DNA of 64,000 bases from Nonomuraea montanisoli (GTDB lineage Bacteria; Actinomycetota; Actinomycetes; Streptosporangiales; Streptosporangiaceae): assembly GCF_013363975.1 (NCBI RefSeq), contig NZ_JABWGN010000014.1:205708-269707 (forward strand), written 5' to 3'. Below the pieces are notes generated by a model, which ran no database searches, was not told the DNA's origin, and saw nothing but the letters and a program-made list of their open reading frames with translations. Positions 51,121-60,173 of this stretch are shown here, piece by piece. Position numbers and translations under genes: made by a program. How positions within the stretch are numbered: the stretch's first letter is position 1; each line of letters begins with the position of its first letter.

Positions 51121-51294
51121 CTGAACCGGTGAAGCAACGTGAACGTAAAGTCGCCGGGACGCCGCGTCAAGACCCGTTCCGCCCGAGCGGCTTCCGGCGT
51201 CGGACCCTGGTCGTGCCATCCGGGCGGCGCGGTAGTAAGGTTCGTCTGCACGGGTGGCTAACCGGTTCACTCGGCGGCGCATCGAGGGGGACCG

Positions 51295-52320
51295 GTGAAG
51301 CGACCGACGATCGCCGACATCGCGCGTCGGGCGGGTGTGTCCAAGGTGGCGGTCTCCTACGCCCTGAACGACCGGCCGGGCGTGTCGGAGGCCAGGCGCG
51401 CCGCGATCAAGGCGATCGCCGAGGAGATCGGCTGGCGGCCCAACAGCGCGGCCCGGGCGCTGAGCGGGGCGCGGGCCCGCTCGGTGGGGCTGACCCTGTG
51501 CCGGCCCGCGCGCATCCTCGGCGTGGAGCCGTTCTTCATGGAGCTGATCAGCGGCATCGAGGGCGAGCTCGCCGACCGCTCGTACGCGCTGATGCTCCAG
51601 GTGACCGCCACGCCCGAGCAGGAGGCGGAGGTCCACCGGCGCTGGTGGGGCGAGCGCCGGGTGGACGGCGCGATCCTCGTCGACCTGCGCTTCGACGACC
51701 CGCGCGTGAGCGCGCTGGAGGAGCTGGGGCTGCCGGCCGTGGTGGTCGGCCATCCCTCGCAGGCGGGCTCGCTGACACCGGTCTGGTCCGACGACGCCGC
51801 CGCCGTCCGCGAGACCGTCGAGTACCTCGCCGCGCTCGGCCACCGCCGCATCGCCCGGGTGGCGGGCCTGCCCGAGCTGGTCCACACCGTGCTGCGCGAC
51901 CAGGCGTTCACCGCCGTGTGCGAGGAGCTCGGGCTGGAGTGGCACGCCATCATGCACACCGACTACACCGGCGGCGAGGGCGCCCGGGCCACGCGCCGCC
52001 TGGTCGGCTCGCCCACCCGGCCGACCGCCGTCGTCTACGACAACGACATCATGGCCGTGGCCGGCATGTCGGCGGCCCAGGAGATGCGGCTCGACGTGCC
52101 CGGCGACCTGTCGATCGTGGCCTGGGACGACTCGCCGCTGTCGCAGGTCGTCCGGCCCGCGCTGAGCGCGCTCACCCGCGACATCCCCGCGTACGGGGCA
52201 CACGCGGCGCGCGCGCTGCTGGCGCTCATCGGCGGCGAGCTGGTCGAGGGCGTGCGCGACGAGGACGCCCGGCTCGTGCCCCGCGGCAGCACCGCCCCTC
52301 CCCCGCTGCTCCGGCAGTGA
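51295..52320 (+). CDS. LacI-family transcriptional regulator
   Basis: Start GTG 51295 with GAGGGGG upstream; 341 residues. The DNA-binding part is PTIADIARRAGVSKVAVSYA with the hinge helix NSAARALSG. The rest is a periplasmic-binding-protein-like sensor domain (ARSVGLTLCRPARILGVEPF, GDLSIVAWDDSPLSQVVRPA). It likely represses the beta-mannosidase gene and the sugar transporter genes that follow it, and is released by a mannoside or its breakdown product. Confidence 0.92.
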   Translation: MKRPTIADIARRAGVSKVAVSYALNDRPGVSEARRAAIKAIAEEIGWRPNSAARALSGARARSVGLTLCRPARILGVEPFFMELISGIEGELADRSYALMLQVTATPEQEAEVHRRWWGERRVDGAILVDLRFDDPRVSALEELGLPAVVVGHPSQAGSLTPVWSDDAAAVRETVEYLAALGHRRIARVAGLPELVHTVLRDQAFTAVCEELGLEWHAIMHTDYTGGEGARATRRLVGSPTRPTAVVYDNDIMAVAGMSAAQEMRLDVPGDLSIVAWDDSPLSQVVRPALSALTRDIPAYGAHAARALLALIGGELVEGVRDEDARLVPRGSTAPPPLLRQ

Positions 52321-52397
52321 CCCTCCGGAAACCCTGACGGCGTACCTGACCTGCGCCTTTCAGGTTCGTACGGCGCGTTATCGGCAAGTATCACGAC

Positions 52398-53900
52398 GTG
52401 ACGGGGGACATTCTCCGGGCCGAGGGCCTGCGCAAACAGTTCCCGGGCGTCCTCGCCCTGGACGGGGTGGACCTGAGCCTGCGCGCGGGCGAGGTCCACG
52501 TGCTGCTGGGCGAGAACGGCGCCGGGAAGAGCACGCTCATCAAGATCTTGTCCGGCGCCTACCACCCGGACGGCGGCCGGGTGCTCATGGACGGGCGGCC
52601 GGTGCGGATCCGGTCGGCGGGCGACGCCCGGGCGCTCGGGATCGCCACCATCTACCAGGAGTTCAACCTGGTCCCCCAGCTCACGGTGGCGGAGAACCTG
52701 GCGCTCGGCCGCCCGCCGCGCCGCTTCGGCCTCGTGGACCGGGCCCGCATGGAGCGGGACGCGGCCGACCTGCTGGCCCGCGTGGACGTGCGCGTCGATC
52801 CGCGCACGCCCGTCGGCCGGCTCGGCATCGCGCGGATGCAGATGGTCGAGATCGCCAAGGCGCTGGCGCTGGAGGCGCGGGTCCTCATCATGGACGAGCC
52901 GACCGCGGTGCTGACCACCGGCGAGGTCGAGAAGCTGTTCGCGATCGTCAGGCAGTTGCGCGACGAGGGCGTCGCGATCGTTTTCATCACCCACCACCTG
53001 GAGGAGATCCCCCAGATCGGCGACCGGGTGACCGTGCTGCGCGACGGCCGCTCCGTGGCCGAGGTGCCCGCCTCCACGCCGCACGACGAGCTGGTCCGCC
53101 TCATGGTGGGCCGCCCCATCGACCAGCAGTACCCGCGCCGGCCCGCCCGCCCCGGCGAGCCGCTGCTGAAGGTGCGGGGGCTGACCCGGCGGGGCGTGTT
53201 CGCGGACGTGTCGTTCGAGGTGCGCGCGGGCGAGGTGGTCGGCGTGGCCGGGCTCGTCGGCGCGGGCCGGACCGAGGTCGCGCGGGCGCTCTTCGGCGCC
53301 GACCACTACGACGCGGGCGAGGTCACCGTGAACGGCCGTCGGCTGCCGCCCGGGGACGTGCACGCGGCCATGGAGGCGGGGCTCGGCCTCGTCCCCGAGG
53401 ACCGCAAGGGCCAGGGCCTGGTGCTGGGCGCCGCCGTGGCCGAGAACCTGGGCCTGGTCACCCTGCGCGACGCCACCCGGGCCGGGTTCGTGGACCGCAG
53501 GGGCCAGCGGACCGCCGCCGCCAAGGTCGCCGACCAGCTCGGCATCCGCATGGCGGGCCTCGACCAGGAGGTCCGCACCCTGTCCGGCGGCAACCAGCAG
53601 AAGGTGGTCATCGGCAAGTGGCTCGTGGCGGGGGCCCGCGTGCTCATCCTCGACGAGCCGACCCGGGGCGTCGACGTGGGCGCCCGGGTGGAGATCTACC
53701 AGCTCGTCAACGAGCTGACCGCCGCGGGCGACGCCGTCCTGATGATCTCCAGCGACCTGCCGGAGGTGCTCGGGATGAGCGACCGGATCCTCGTCATGGC
53801 ACGCGGCCGCCTCGTCGGCGAACTCCCGGCCGCGCGGGCCACGCAGGACGACGTGATGGCGATGGCCGTCGCGGAGGTGGAGGGTGGCCGTGTCCAGTAA
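52398..53900 (+). CDS. sugar ABC transporter ATP-binding protein (RbsA-like, two ATPase domains)
   Basis: The 500-residue protein has two tandem ATPase modules. The first has Walker A GENGAGKST and Walker B VLIMDEPTAVL. The second has a degenerate Walker A (GLVGAGRTE) but a full signature LSGGNQQKVVIGKWL and Walker B VLILDEPTRGVDVG, as is usual for RbsA/MglA. The start is GTG 52398; no ribosome site is visible. It powers import through the permease next to it. Confidence 0.93.
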   Translation: MTGDILRAEGLRKQFPGVLALDGVDLSLRAGEVHVLLGENGAGKSTLIKILSGAYHPDGGRVLMDGRPVRIRSAGDARALGIATIYQEFNLVPQLTVAENLALGRPPRRFGLVDRARMERDAADLLARVDVRVDPRTPVGRLGIARMQMVEIAKALALEARVLIMDEPTAVLTTGEVEKLFAIVRQLRDEGVAIVFITHHLEEIPQIGDRVTVLRDGRSVAEVPASTPHDELVRLMVGRPIDQQYPRRPARPGEPLLKVRGLTRRGVFADVSFEVRAGEVVGVAGLVGAGRTEVARALFGADHYDAGEVTVNGRRLPPGDVHAAMEAGLGLVPEDRKGQGLVLGAAVAENLGLVTLRDATRAGFVDRRGQRTAAAKVADQLGIRMAGLDQEVRTLSGGNQQKVVIGKWLVAGARVLILDEPTRGVDVGARVEIYQLVNELTAAGDAVLMISSDLPEVLGMSDRILVMARGRLVGELPAARATQDDVMAMAVAEVEGGRVQ

Positions 53901-54855
53901 CGTGCTCGTCCGGCGGCGCTCGCCGGTGGCGGTGTGGCTCGCCGAGAACGGCGCGCTGGTCGCGCTCGTCGTGCTCGTCGTCGGGCTGTCGCTGCTGTCG
54001 TCCGACTTCCTCAGCGTCACCAACCTGCTCAACGTGGGCGTCCAGGCGGCCGTCACCGCGATCCTCGCGTTCGGCTCCACGTTCGTCATCGTCACCGGCG
54101 GCATCGACCTGTCGGTGGGGTCCGTCGCCGCGCTGTCGGCCATCGTGCTCGCCTGGGGCGCCACCCCCGCGGGCTGGCCGTGGCCGGTCGCCACCGTCGC
54201 GGGGCTGGCCGTGGGCGTGGCGTGCGGGCTGGTCAACGCCGTCCTCATCGCGTACGGCAAGCTGCCGCCGTTCATCGCCACGCTGGCCATGCTCGGCGTC
54301 GCCCGCGGCCTCGCCCTGGTGATCTCGCAGGGCAGCCCGATCGAGCTGCCGGCGCAGGTGGCCCATCTCGGCGACACGATCGGGCGCTACCTGCCCGTCC
54401 CCGTCATCGTCATGGTCGTCATGGGGGTCGTCGCGGCCGTGATCCTCAACCGCACCTACGCGGGCCGCGCCATGTACGCCATCGGCGGCAACGAGGAGGC
54501 CGCCCGCCTGTCCGGCATCAAGGTGGACCGGCAGAAGCTCATCACGTACGCGCTGTCGGGCGGGTTCGCCGCGGTGGCCGGCATCGTGCTGGCCAGCCGC
54601 CTGGCCTCGGCCCAGCCGCAGGCCGCCACCGGCTACGAGCTGGACGCGATCGCGGCCGTGGTCATCGGCGGGGCCAGCCTGTCCGGCGGCAAGGGACGGG
54701 CGCTGGGCACGTTCGTCGGGGCGCTCATCCTGGCCGTCCTGCGCAACGGCCTCAACCTGCTGTCGGTCTCGGCCTTCTGGCAGCAGGTGGTGATCGGCGT
54801 GGTCATCGCGCTCGCGGTCCTCGTCGACACCCTGCGCCGCAGGGAAACGTCCTAG
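53884..54855 (+). CDS. sugar ABC transporter permease (RbsC-like)
   Basis: The 323-residue membrane protein starts at GTG 53884, overlapping the ATPase gene by 17 bases. It has the family motif FGSTFVIVTGGIDLSVGSVA and the EAA-like loop GGNEEAARLSGIKVDRQKLI, with about ten membrane segments. It forms the channel for a pentose/hexose-type sugar. Confidence 0.92.
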   Translation: MAVSSNVLVRRRSPVAVWLAENGALVALVVLVVGLSLLSSDFLSVTNLLNVGVQAAVTAILAFGSTFVIVTGGIDLSVGSVAALSAIVLAWGATPAGWPWPVATVAGLAVGVACGLVNAVLIAYGKLPPFIATLAMLGVARGLALVISQGSPIELPAQVAHLGDTIGRYLPVPVIVMVVMGVVAAVILNRTYAGRAMYAIGGNEEAARLSGIKVDRQKLITYALSGGFAAVAGIVLASRLASAQPQAATGYELDAIAAVVIGGASLSGGKGRALGTFVGALILAVLRNGLNLLSVSAFWQQVVIGVVIALAVLVDTLRRRETS

Positions 54856-54868
54856 GAGGGGGAAGATC

Positions 54869-55840
54869 ATGCGGATTTCCGCGACAGTCCTGGCCACGGC
54901 CGCCCTGGTGGCGGGCCTGGCCGGGTGCGGCTCGTCCGGCTCGTCCGGTTCCTCGGGCTCGTCGGGCTCGTCCGGGGGCGGCTCGTCCGGCGGGGCCGGC
55001 GTCAAGATCGGCATGTCGGTGTCGACGCTGAACAACCCGTACTTCGTGCAGTTCAGGGACGGCGCGCAGGCCGCGGCCGCCCGGCTCGGCGCCGCGCTCA
55101 CCGTCACCGACGCCCAGAACGACGCCTCGCAGCAGGTCAACCAGGTCCAGAACTTCACCAGCCAGAGCATGAAGGCGATCATCATCAACCCGGTCGACTC
55201 CGACGCGGCGGCGCCCGCGGTCAAGGCCGCCGACCGCGTCTCCATCCCGGTGATCGCCGCCGACCGCGGCGTCAACGGCGCCGAGGTCGCCCAGACCGTC
55301 GCCTCCGACAACGTGGCGGGCGGCCGGCTGGCGGCCCAGCAACTGGCCAAGGCCGTGGGCGAGCAGGGCAAGGTGGTGGTCCTGCAGGGGGTGCCCGGCA
55401 CGTCCGCCAGCCGCGACCGCGGCCAGGGCTTCACCGAGGGCATCAAGGCGTTCCCGGGCGTCCAGGTGGTCGCCCAGCAGCCGGCCGACTTCGACCGCAC
55501 CAAGGGCCTGGACGTCATGACGAACCTGCTCCAGTCGCACCCCGACCTGAAGGGCGTGTTCGCCGAGAACGACGAGATGGCGCTCGGCGCGATCAAGGCG
55601 CTCGGCGGCAAGGCCGGGCAGCAGGTCAAGGTGGTCGGCTTCGACGGCACGCCCGACGGGCTGAAGGCGGTGGCGGCGGGCACCATGACCGCGACGATCG
55701 CCCAGCAGCCGAAGCTGCTCGGCCAGCGGGCCGTGGAGGCCGCGGTCAAGGCGGCCAACGGCGAGACGATCGCGAAGACGGTGGCCGTGCCGGTGAAGGT
55801 CGCCACGAAGGCCAACGTCTCCGAGTTCCAGACGTCCTGA
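54869..55840 (+). CDS. sugar-binding lipoprotein (RbsB-like)
   Basis: GGAGGGG precedes ATG 54869; 323 residues. A lipoprotein signal ends in LAGC, followed by a Ser/Gly linker of repeated SSG. The binding protein has IGMSVSTLNNPYFVQFRDGA, IIINPVDSDAAAPAVKAADR, PVIAADRGVNG and VKVVGFDGTPDGLKAVAAGT, all typical of the ribose/galactose-binding group. It captures the sugar for the RbsAC-like transporter. The beta-mannosidase and LacI neighbours suggest mannose or a mannoside. Confidence 0.92.
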   Translation: MRISATVLATAALVAGLAGCGSSGSSGSSGSSGSSGGGSSGGAGVKIGMSVSTLNNPYFVQFRDGAQAAAARLGAALTVTDAQNDASQQVNQVQNFTSQSMKAIIINPVDSDAAAPAVKAADRVSIPVIAADRGVNGAEVAQTVASDNVAGGRLAAQQLAKAVGEQGKVVVLQGVPGTSASRDRGQGFTEGIKAFPGVQVVAQQPADFDRTKGLDVMTNLLQSHPDLKGVFAENDEMALGAIKALGGKAGQQVKVVGFDGTPDGLKAVAAGTMTATIAQQPKLLGQRAVEAAVKAANGETIAKTVAVPVKVATKANVSEFQTS

Positions 55841-55950
55841 CCCTGCCGCGGACGTCCCGATCCTGCCGGAGACGTCCCGATCCTGCCGGAGACGTCCCGA
55901 TCCTGCCGGACGTTCCGATCCTGCCGGACGTTCCGATCCTGAGACGTCCG
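55829..55950. repeat. 20-bp tandem repeat starting at the end of the binding-protein gene
   Basis: The unit GACGTCCCGATCCTGCCGGA occurs about five times with small losses (18-base versions later). The first, imperfect unit contains the stop codon of the sugar-binding protein gene (ACGTCCTGA). The array fills the gap to the convergent FRG gene. Confidence 0.85.
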
Positions 55951-55959
55951 GTCGTTCTC

Positions 55960-56844
55960 TCAGGCGTTGCCGGTGGTGCCGGGGGCGCACTCGTCGCCCT
56001 GATGCTCCAGGCACACCTCCGGCGAGTAGTAGCGGCGCAGCCAGGCCGCCAGCCCGTCCAGGCCGGGCAGCAGCGCCCGCTCGGTGATGCCGGCCTGGTC
56101 GAGCCGTTCCCGCACCTCGGCCTTGACCTCCGGCGGGATGCGCCACGCCCACCACAGATCGGGATGGGCGTTCAGCCACCGCTCCACCGGCCACGTCACG
56201 TCCGACAGCGCCGACAGCACCGACGACTGTGTGACGATCCGCTCGTCCAGCGACGGCGGCTCGAACAGGGCCAGGAACGGCTCCGCGCCCGCCAGCTTGC
56301 CGAAGCTGTCCAGGTCGGGGGCGCGCCGGGCGAGCATCTCGGTGGTGAACAGCACCGCGCCCTCGTGGTCGAGGACCTCCCGCAGCGGCCCGGGCAGGAG
56401 CCGGTGCGCCGCCTCGCAGTCGAGCCCGATGAGCATGGCCTCGTCGTGCGGCCAGACCGCCGTGGCGAAGTGCAGCGCGACCAGCGGCGAGAACGTCCAG
56501 TCGACCAGCCGCGTGGGCAGCCCGTGGTGCTGGCCGAGCGCCAGCCAGTCCCAGATCGTCGGGCCGGGCGCCTGGCGGTGGGCGTACTTGCGGAAGTTGC
56601 GGATGAGGTGGCGCTCCACGGCCGGGTACTCGCCGGCCAGCCGGGCGAGCCCGGACAGGTGCGAGTGCGGAGGGCGCGACCGGCCCCGGAACACCACGGC
56701 GGAGTGCGAGGGCCCGCCGCGCGGGTGCGGCCCCCGGGGCCCGCTCACCTCGCTGATCGCGTCATCCAGCTCCCGCCAGGACGACACCGTGACGATCCTG
56801 TCCTCGCTGCTCTCCCCGCCGGCCCCGGTCGTGCTGCTCCCCAT
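55960..56844 (-). CDS. FRG domain-containing protein
   Basis: I start at ATG 56844 (294 residues). The FRG domain is seen in HSAVVFRGRSRPPHSHLSGL (FRGR), AVERHLIRNFRKYAHRQ and GQHHGLPTRLVDWTFSPLVA. The C-terminal part (ALLPGLDGLAAWLRRYYSPE) is helical. The FRG domain is of unknown biochemical role and is often found near defence or toxin loci; none is visible here. Confidence 0.85.
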   Translation of the reverse strand: MGSSTTGAGGESSEDRIVTVSSWRELDDAISEVSGPRGPHPRGGPSHSAVVFRGRSRPPHSHLSGLARLAGEYPAVERHLIRNFRKYAHRQAPGPTIWDWLALGQHHGLPTRLVDWTFSPLVALHFATAVWPHDEAMLIGLDCEAAHRLLPGPLREVLDHEGAVLFTTEMLARRAPDLDSFGKLAGAEPFLALFEPPSLDERIVTQSSVLSALSDVTWPVERWLNAHPDLWWAWRIPPEVKAEVRERLDQAGITERALLPGLDGLAAWLRRYYSPEVCLEHQGDECAPGTTGNA

Positions 56845-56894
56845 ACAGGCCGCCTTCCCGTCACACAGCGGGCCACACCCGTCACAACCCGGAC

Positions 56895-56949
56895 TTGTTT
56901 TATCGTTTTTCGATGCTATCGTGGGGCGTGTCGCATTGATAAACGATAA
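56895..56949 (+). promoter_or_regulatory. promoter with palindromic operator for the DUF2975-HTH pair
   Basis: TTGTTT (56895-56900) and TATCGT (56917-56922) are a plausible -35/-10 with 16 bases between. The spacer is occupied by ATCG-TTTTT-CGAT (56902-56914). TTATCGTTT (56900-56908) is repeated inverted as AAACGATAA (56941-56949) next to the ribosome site. The HTH protein encoded second in the operon is the obvious candidate to bind them. Confidence 0.5.
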
Positions 56950-56961
56950 GGAGGCGCCCTG

Positions 56962-57612
56962 ATGAGCGAAGCCGCGGCCGGATATGTGCCTTCGACGGCC
57001 GGTGCGTGGACCCGGCGCCTGCACGCGATCCTGAGCACCGCCCTCGTGCTCGGCGCACTCGCTCTCCTCTCGCGGCTGGCGGGTGACGTCATCCTCGCCG
57101 CCGTCCCGGCCGCGCGGCCTGACTTCGGCTTCACCGGGCTCCGGCCGTCCCGCGCCGGCGTGTCGTTCGACGGCGCCCTCGCCCCGGGGGCGCGGGCGGT
57201 CGGCGTCACCGTGGACGTGGCCCTGTACGACCCGGCTCACGCGCCGGTGCTGGCCGTGCTGCACCTGCTCACCTGGTTGCCCGGGATGCTGGCGATCCTG
57301 CTGTCCCTGTTCTGGCTGGTGCGGATCACCAGCAGGGGCGTGGCCGGCGACCGGGCGTTCTTCTCCGCCGGCACGGTGCGTGACCTGCGCAGGATCGGGG
57401 CCGTCCTCACGCTCGGCTCGCTGGCGGCCCTCGCCCTCGACTTCACCGCCAAGACCGTGGCCGCGAGGATGCTGACGGTCGATCCGCGTCCGGTCCCGGG
57501 CGACGTCGACGTGCCGGTCGTGACCGTGCTGATGGGCGTGGGGGCGTTCGTGGCGGCCGAGGTGATCGGGCGTGGGCTGGCCATGCTCGACGATCTCGAA
57601 GGCACGATCTGA
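56962..57612 (+). CDS. DUF2975 membrane protein
   Basis: AAGGAGG precedes ATG 56962; 216 residues. Four membrane segments (AILSTALVLGALALLSRLAG, VLAVLHLLTWLPGMLAILLS, IGAVLTLGSLAALALDFTAK and VTVLMGVGAFVAAEVIGRGL) and AGDRAFFSAGTVRDLRRIG fit the DUF2975 family, which is normally encoded with a small YozG-like HTH gene, as here. The function is unknown. Confidence 0.85.
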   Translation: MSEAAAGYVPSTAGAWTRRLHAILSTALVLGALALLSRLAGDVILAAVPAARPDFGFTGLRPSRAGVSFDGALAPGARAVGVTVDVALYDPAHAPVLAVLHLLTWLPGMLAILLSLFWLVRITSRGVAGDRAFFSAGTVRDLRRIGAVLTLGSLAALALDFTAKTVAARMLTVDPRPVPGDVDVPVVTVLMGVGAFVAAEVIGRGLAMLDDLEGTI

Positions 57613-57855
57613 GTGCCGCCCGGAGAGCTCGACGGGCGCATCGAGGTCCGGCTCGACGAGCTGCTCGCCCGGCGCGGCATGACGTTGACCGAGCTGTCCC
57701 ACCGGGTCGAGGTGACGATCGCCAACCTCTCGATCCTCAAGACCGGCAAGGGCCGGGCCATCAGGTTCTCCACCCTCGTCCGGCTGTGCGAGGTCCTCGA
57801 CTGCCAGCCCGGCGACCTGCTGCGCTACGCGCGGGACCCCGGCGCCGGCCGTTGA
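57613..57855 (+). CDS. small XRE/YozG-like helix-turn-helix regulator
   Basis: GTG 57613 follows the DUF2975 stop codon directly; 80 residues. The HTH is RLDELLARRGMTLTELSHRV, with ILKTGKGRAIRFSTLVRLCE and LDCQPGDLLRY, the pattern of the HTH_26/YozG class. It likely controls its own operon through the palindromes in the promoter. Confidence 0.88.
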   Translation: MPPGELDGRIEVRLDELLARRGMTLTELSHRVEVTIANLSILKTGKGRAIRFSTLVRLCEVLDCQPGDLLRYARDPGAGR

Positions 57856-57874
57856 CGCCGGGGGCCCCGGGACA

Positions 57875-58252
57875 TCACATGGCCGCGCGGGCCTCCTCAC
57901 TGAGCTGGATGATCTGCACGTAGTTGCCGTCGGGGTCGAGGGCGGTGGCGAACAGGCTGCCGTCGCGGTCCTCCAGCTCCGCCAGCCAGGAGACGCCCAG
58001 CTCCTCCATGCGCGCCGCCGCAGCGCGGGCGTCCGGCACCTCGAAGTTGAGGATCATCCGGCCCGGCTCCGGGTTCTTGTCGCCGATGTCCTTGCGGCTG
58101 TCGATGAACAGGTGGAACGCGCCGAACTTCAGCACCCCGTAGCCGCCGACGTCGGTCTCGGACTCGGGGTCGAGCGCGGCGGCGTACCACCGGCGCAGCC
58201 GTTCGGGGTCGGTGCTCGCGAGCAGCATGCCGCTCAGACTGGGTCGCTGCAT
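57875..58252 (-). CDS. VOC-family (glyoxalase-like) protein
   Basis: GGAGG fits ATG 58252 best (125 residues); ATG 58264 would add four residues. The pattern LASTDPERLRRWYAAALDPE, GAFHLFIDSR, ILNFEVPDARAAAARMEELG and FATALDPDGNYVQIIQLSEE is a single VOC module with the usual C-terminal metal-type Glu/Gln. Its substrate is unknown. Confidence 0.88.
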   Translation of the reverse strand: MQRPSLSGMLLASTDPERLRRWYAAALDPESETDVGGYGVLKFGAFHLFIDSRKDIGDKNPEPGRMILNFEVPDARAAAARMEELGVSWLAELEDRDGSLFATALDPDGNYVQIIQLSEEARAAM

Positions 58253-58261
58253 CATGGCCTC

Positions 58262-58313
58262 CATCTCTGTACGGGACTCTGTACGGGGACTCTGTACGGG
58301 GACTCTGTACGGG
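58262..58313. repeat. 15-bp tandem repeat upstream of the VOC gene
   Basis: CTCTGTACGGGGA is repeated four times (one copy slightly shorter), immediately upstream of the VOC start codon and before the truncated GH84 gene. It would lie in the VOC promoter or leader. Confidence 0.85.
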
Positions 58314-58418
58314 ACGATCCGATGAGTCGTCCGTACAGACCGGGCGGCCGGGAGAAACTCATCGCCCGCGGACGAGAATCCCCGGCCGGGTCAGGAGGCG
58401 CAGGTGTAGCCGCTCGGT

Positions 58419-59279
58419 GTGGCGGTGTCGCCCGACGGGCGGGACACCTGGAAGCCGAAGGTGGCGCTCTGGGACAACTTCCCGGTCAACGACTTCGACT
58501 TCACGCGGGTGTTCCTGGGGCCGCTGACCGGCCGCGACACCCGGCTCGACGCCGTTCCCCCGGCCGGGATGACGGCCAACCCGATGGTCCACGCCGCCGC
58601 CTCGCGGCTCGCGCTCGCCACGGTCGCCGACTACGCCTGGCAGCCCGCCGCCTACGACCCGGCGCGCTCCCACGAGCGGGCGGTGCGGCTCGTGCCGGGG
58701 GCGGCGGAGCTGGCGCCGCTCGTCGAGGCGTGCTCGTCGTGGCCGCCGAGCGCCGACCAGAGCCCGGCGCTATCGGCGCTGTGCGCGTCCGTCCTCGCAA
58801 ACGCCTCCAGGTCGGCGACACGGCCGGACGGGGAGAACACGCTCGTGGTAGGGCCGGAGGGGGAGGACACTGCCGCCGTACGGCTGCGTTTCGAGCTGGA
58901 GCGGCTGGCGGCGCTGCCCGCGAGCACGCCGGGACGGATCGGCGAGGAGCTGCGCCCCTGGACCGCCGCCGCCCGCGACATCGCCACGACCGCCCTGGCC
59001 GCGCTCGACCTCGTGACCGCGCTCCCACGCGCGAACGGGGACGAGGTGGCGCGAGGGCCGGCGGAGGCTGCCGCGTCAAGGGCCATCAGCGAGACGGCGC
59101 GGGCCGTGGCAGCGGCGTTGGCACGGGCGGAGGAGCACGAGGCGAACGTGCTGCGCGGCGTCCTGCCGCCGTTCGTTCGCGCCGCCCTCAACCGGGCCGC
59201 CCCCTGCCGACTCCCTCGCCCCGCGATCGAGGCCACCCCTGCGATCGCTCAGTCCCCCGCCTACCCCATCGCCCCGTGA
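58419..59279 (+). pseudogene. GH84 beta-N-acetylglucosaminidase, C-terminal remnant
   Basis: The frame starts with VALWDNFPVNDFDFTRVFLG, followed by GPLTGRDTRL, GMTANPMVHAAASRLALATV and ADYAWQPAAYDPARSHERAV, the second half of a GH84 catalytic domain and the start of the helical domain behind it. The N-terminal part with the two catalytic Asp residues is gone. It is a 5'-truncated gene. Its last codons carry a tandem repeat that continues downstream. Confidence 0.7.
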
Positions 59280-59360
59280 CCGTGACCACCCCTGCGATCG
59301 CTCTGTCCCCCGCCGACCCCCTCGCCCCATGACCGGGGGCGACCCATCGCCCCGTGACCG
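59235..59360. repeat. 53-bp tandem repeat at the end of the GH84 remnant
   Basis: ACCCCTGCGATCGCTC is found at 59235 and 59288, and the following CCATCGCCCCGTGACCG-type block occurs two to three times. The first unit contains the stop codon. The rest of 59280-59597 holds no gene that I can support. Confidence 0.75.
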
Positions 59361-59597
59361 GGGCCGACCCGAGACCGCGAGCGAGGCCGTGGCGTGAGCG
59401 GGGAACGTACCCACACGCCCCGTCGACCGATTCATGACGGAGGTTTCATGTGTCCCTTCTCGGCGTCGGCCGGCGACGCGCCGCGGACCAGGGTTCCGCC
59501 GTTCTCTTGCGCTGTGCAATCATGGTGTCTCGGAACGTATGCGCCGTAAGCGCAGAGCCGAGAGAACCGCCCAGGCGCGGCGGCAGGAGGGCACGAC

Positions 59598-59978
59598 GTG
59601 GAACGGGCGGGGGCGAGGCGGGCCGGCTTCTCCTGGACCGGCGGGCGGCACGACGGCGTGACCGTGGTGGCCCTGGCCGGCGAGCTCGACATCGCCACAG
59701 CGGGAGCCCTGCGCCAGGCCGTGACCGACGCGCTGTCCGGCGCGCCCGACGAGCCGCCGCTCCTGGTGATCGACATGCTGGCCGTCGACTTCTGCGACTC
59801 CACCGGCCTCAGCGTGCTCGTGTCCACGATCAACGGCGCGGCGGGCGCGGGCGGCCGGGCGGTGCTCAGCGGCATCGGGCCGCGCATGGCACGGTTGCTG
59901 CGCGTGACGGGCCTGGACAAGCGCTTCCAGACGTACGACACGGTCGACGACGCCGTCCAGGCGCTGCGCACTCCGTAA
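59598..59978 (+). CDS. STAS-domain anti-sigma factor antagonist
   Basis: AGGAGG lies seven bases before GTG 59598; 126 residues. The STAS fold is GVTVVALAGELDIATAGALR, with the phosphorylation site in VDFCDSTGLSVLVSTIN. Dephosphorylated antagonists bind the anti-sigma kinase and free an alternative sigma factor. No anti-sigma or sigma gene is adjacent, so it is an orphan member. Confidence 0.9.
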   Translation: MERAGARRAGFSWTGGRHDGVTVVALAGELDIATAGALRQAVTDALSGAPDEPPLLVIDMLAVDFCDSTGLSVLVSTINGAAGAGGRAVLSGIGPRMARLLRVTGLDKRFQTYDTVDDAVQALRTP

Positions 59979-59981
59979 GTA

Positions 59982-60100
59982 CCCCGGTCACGGAGCAGGC
60001 CGCGTCACAGGGCGGGCCGCGTCACAGGGCGGGCCGCGTCACGAAACCGGCCGGAGCTCAGAGCGGCCGGAGCTCAGAGCGGCTCGGGCCCGGAGCGGCC
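59982..60100. repeat. short tandem repeats after the STAS gene
   Basis: GGGCGGGCCGCGTCACA is repeated about three times (59990-60045), followed by CGGCCGGAGCTCAGAG twice (60049-60080). The array begins four bases after the stop codon and runs up to the cold-shock gene terminator. Confidence 0.8.
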
Positions 60101-60112
60101 GGGCCCGGAAAG

Positions 60113-60160
60113 CGGTGAGCCGGCCCGCGCCCCTTCTTCAGGGGCGGGACCGGCTCACCG
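60113..60160 (-). terminator. hairpin terminator of the cold-shock gene
   Basis: CGGTGAGCCGG and CCGGCTCACCG pair, extended inside by CGCCCC/GGGGCG, with loop TTCTTCA. It lies 13 bases after the stop of the cold-shock gene. Confidence 0.7.
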
Positions 60161-60173
60161 AGATGGTCTCGCG

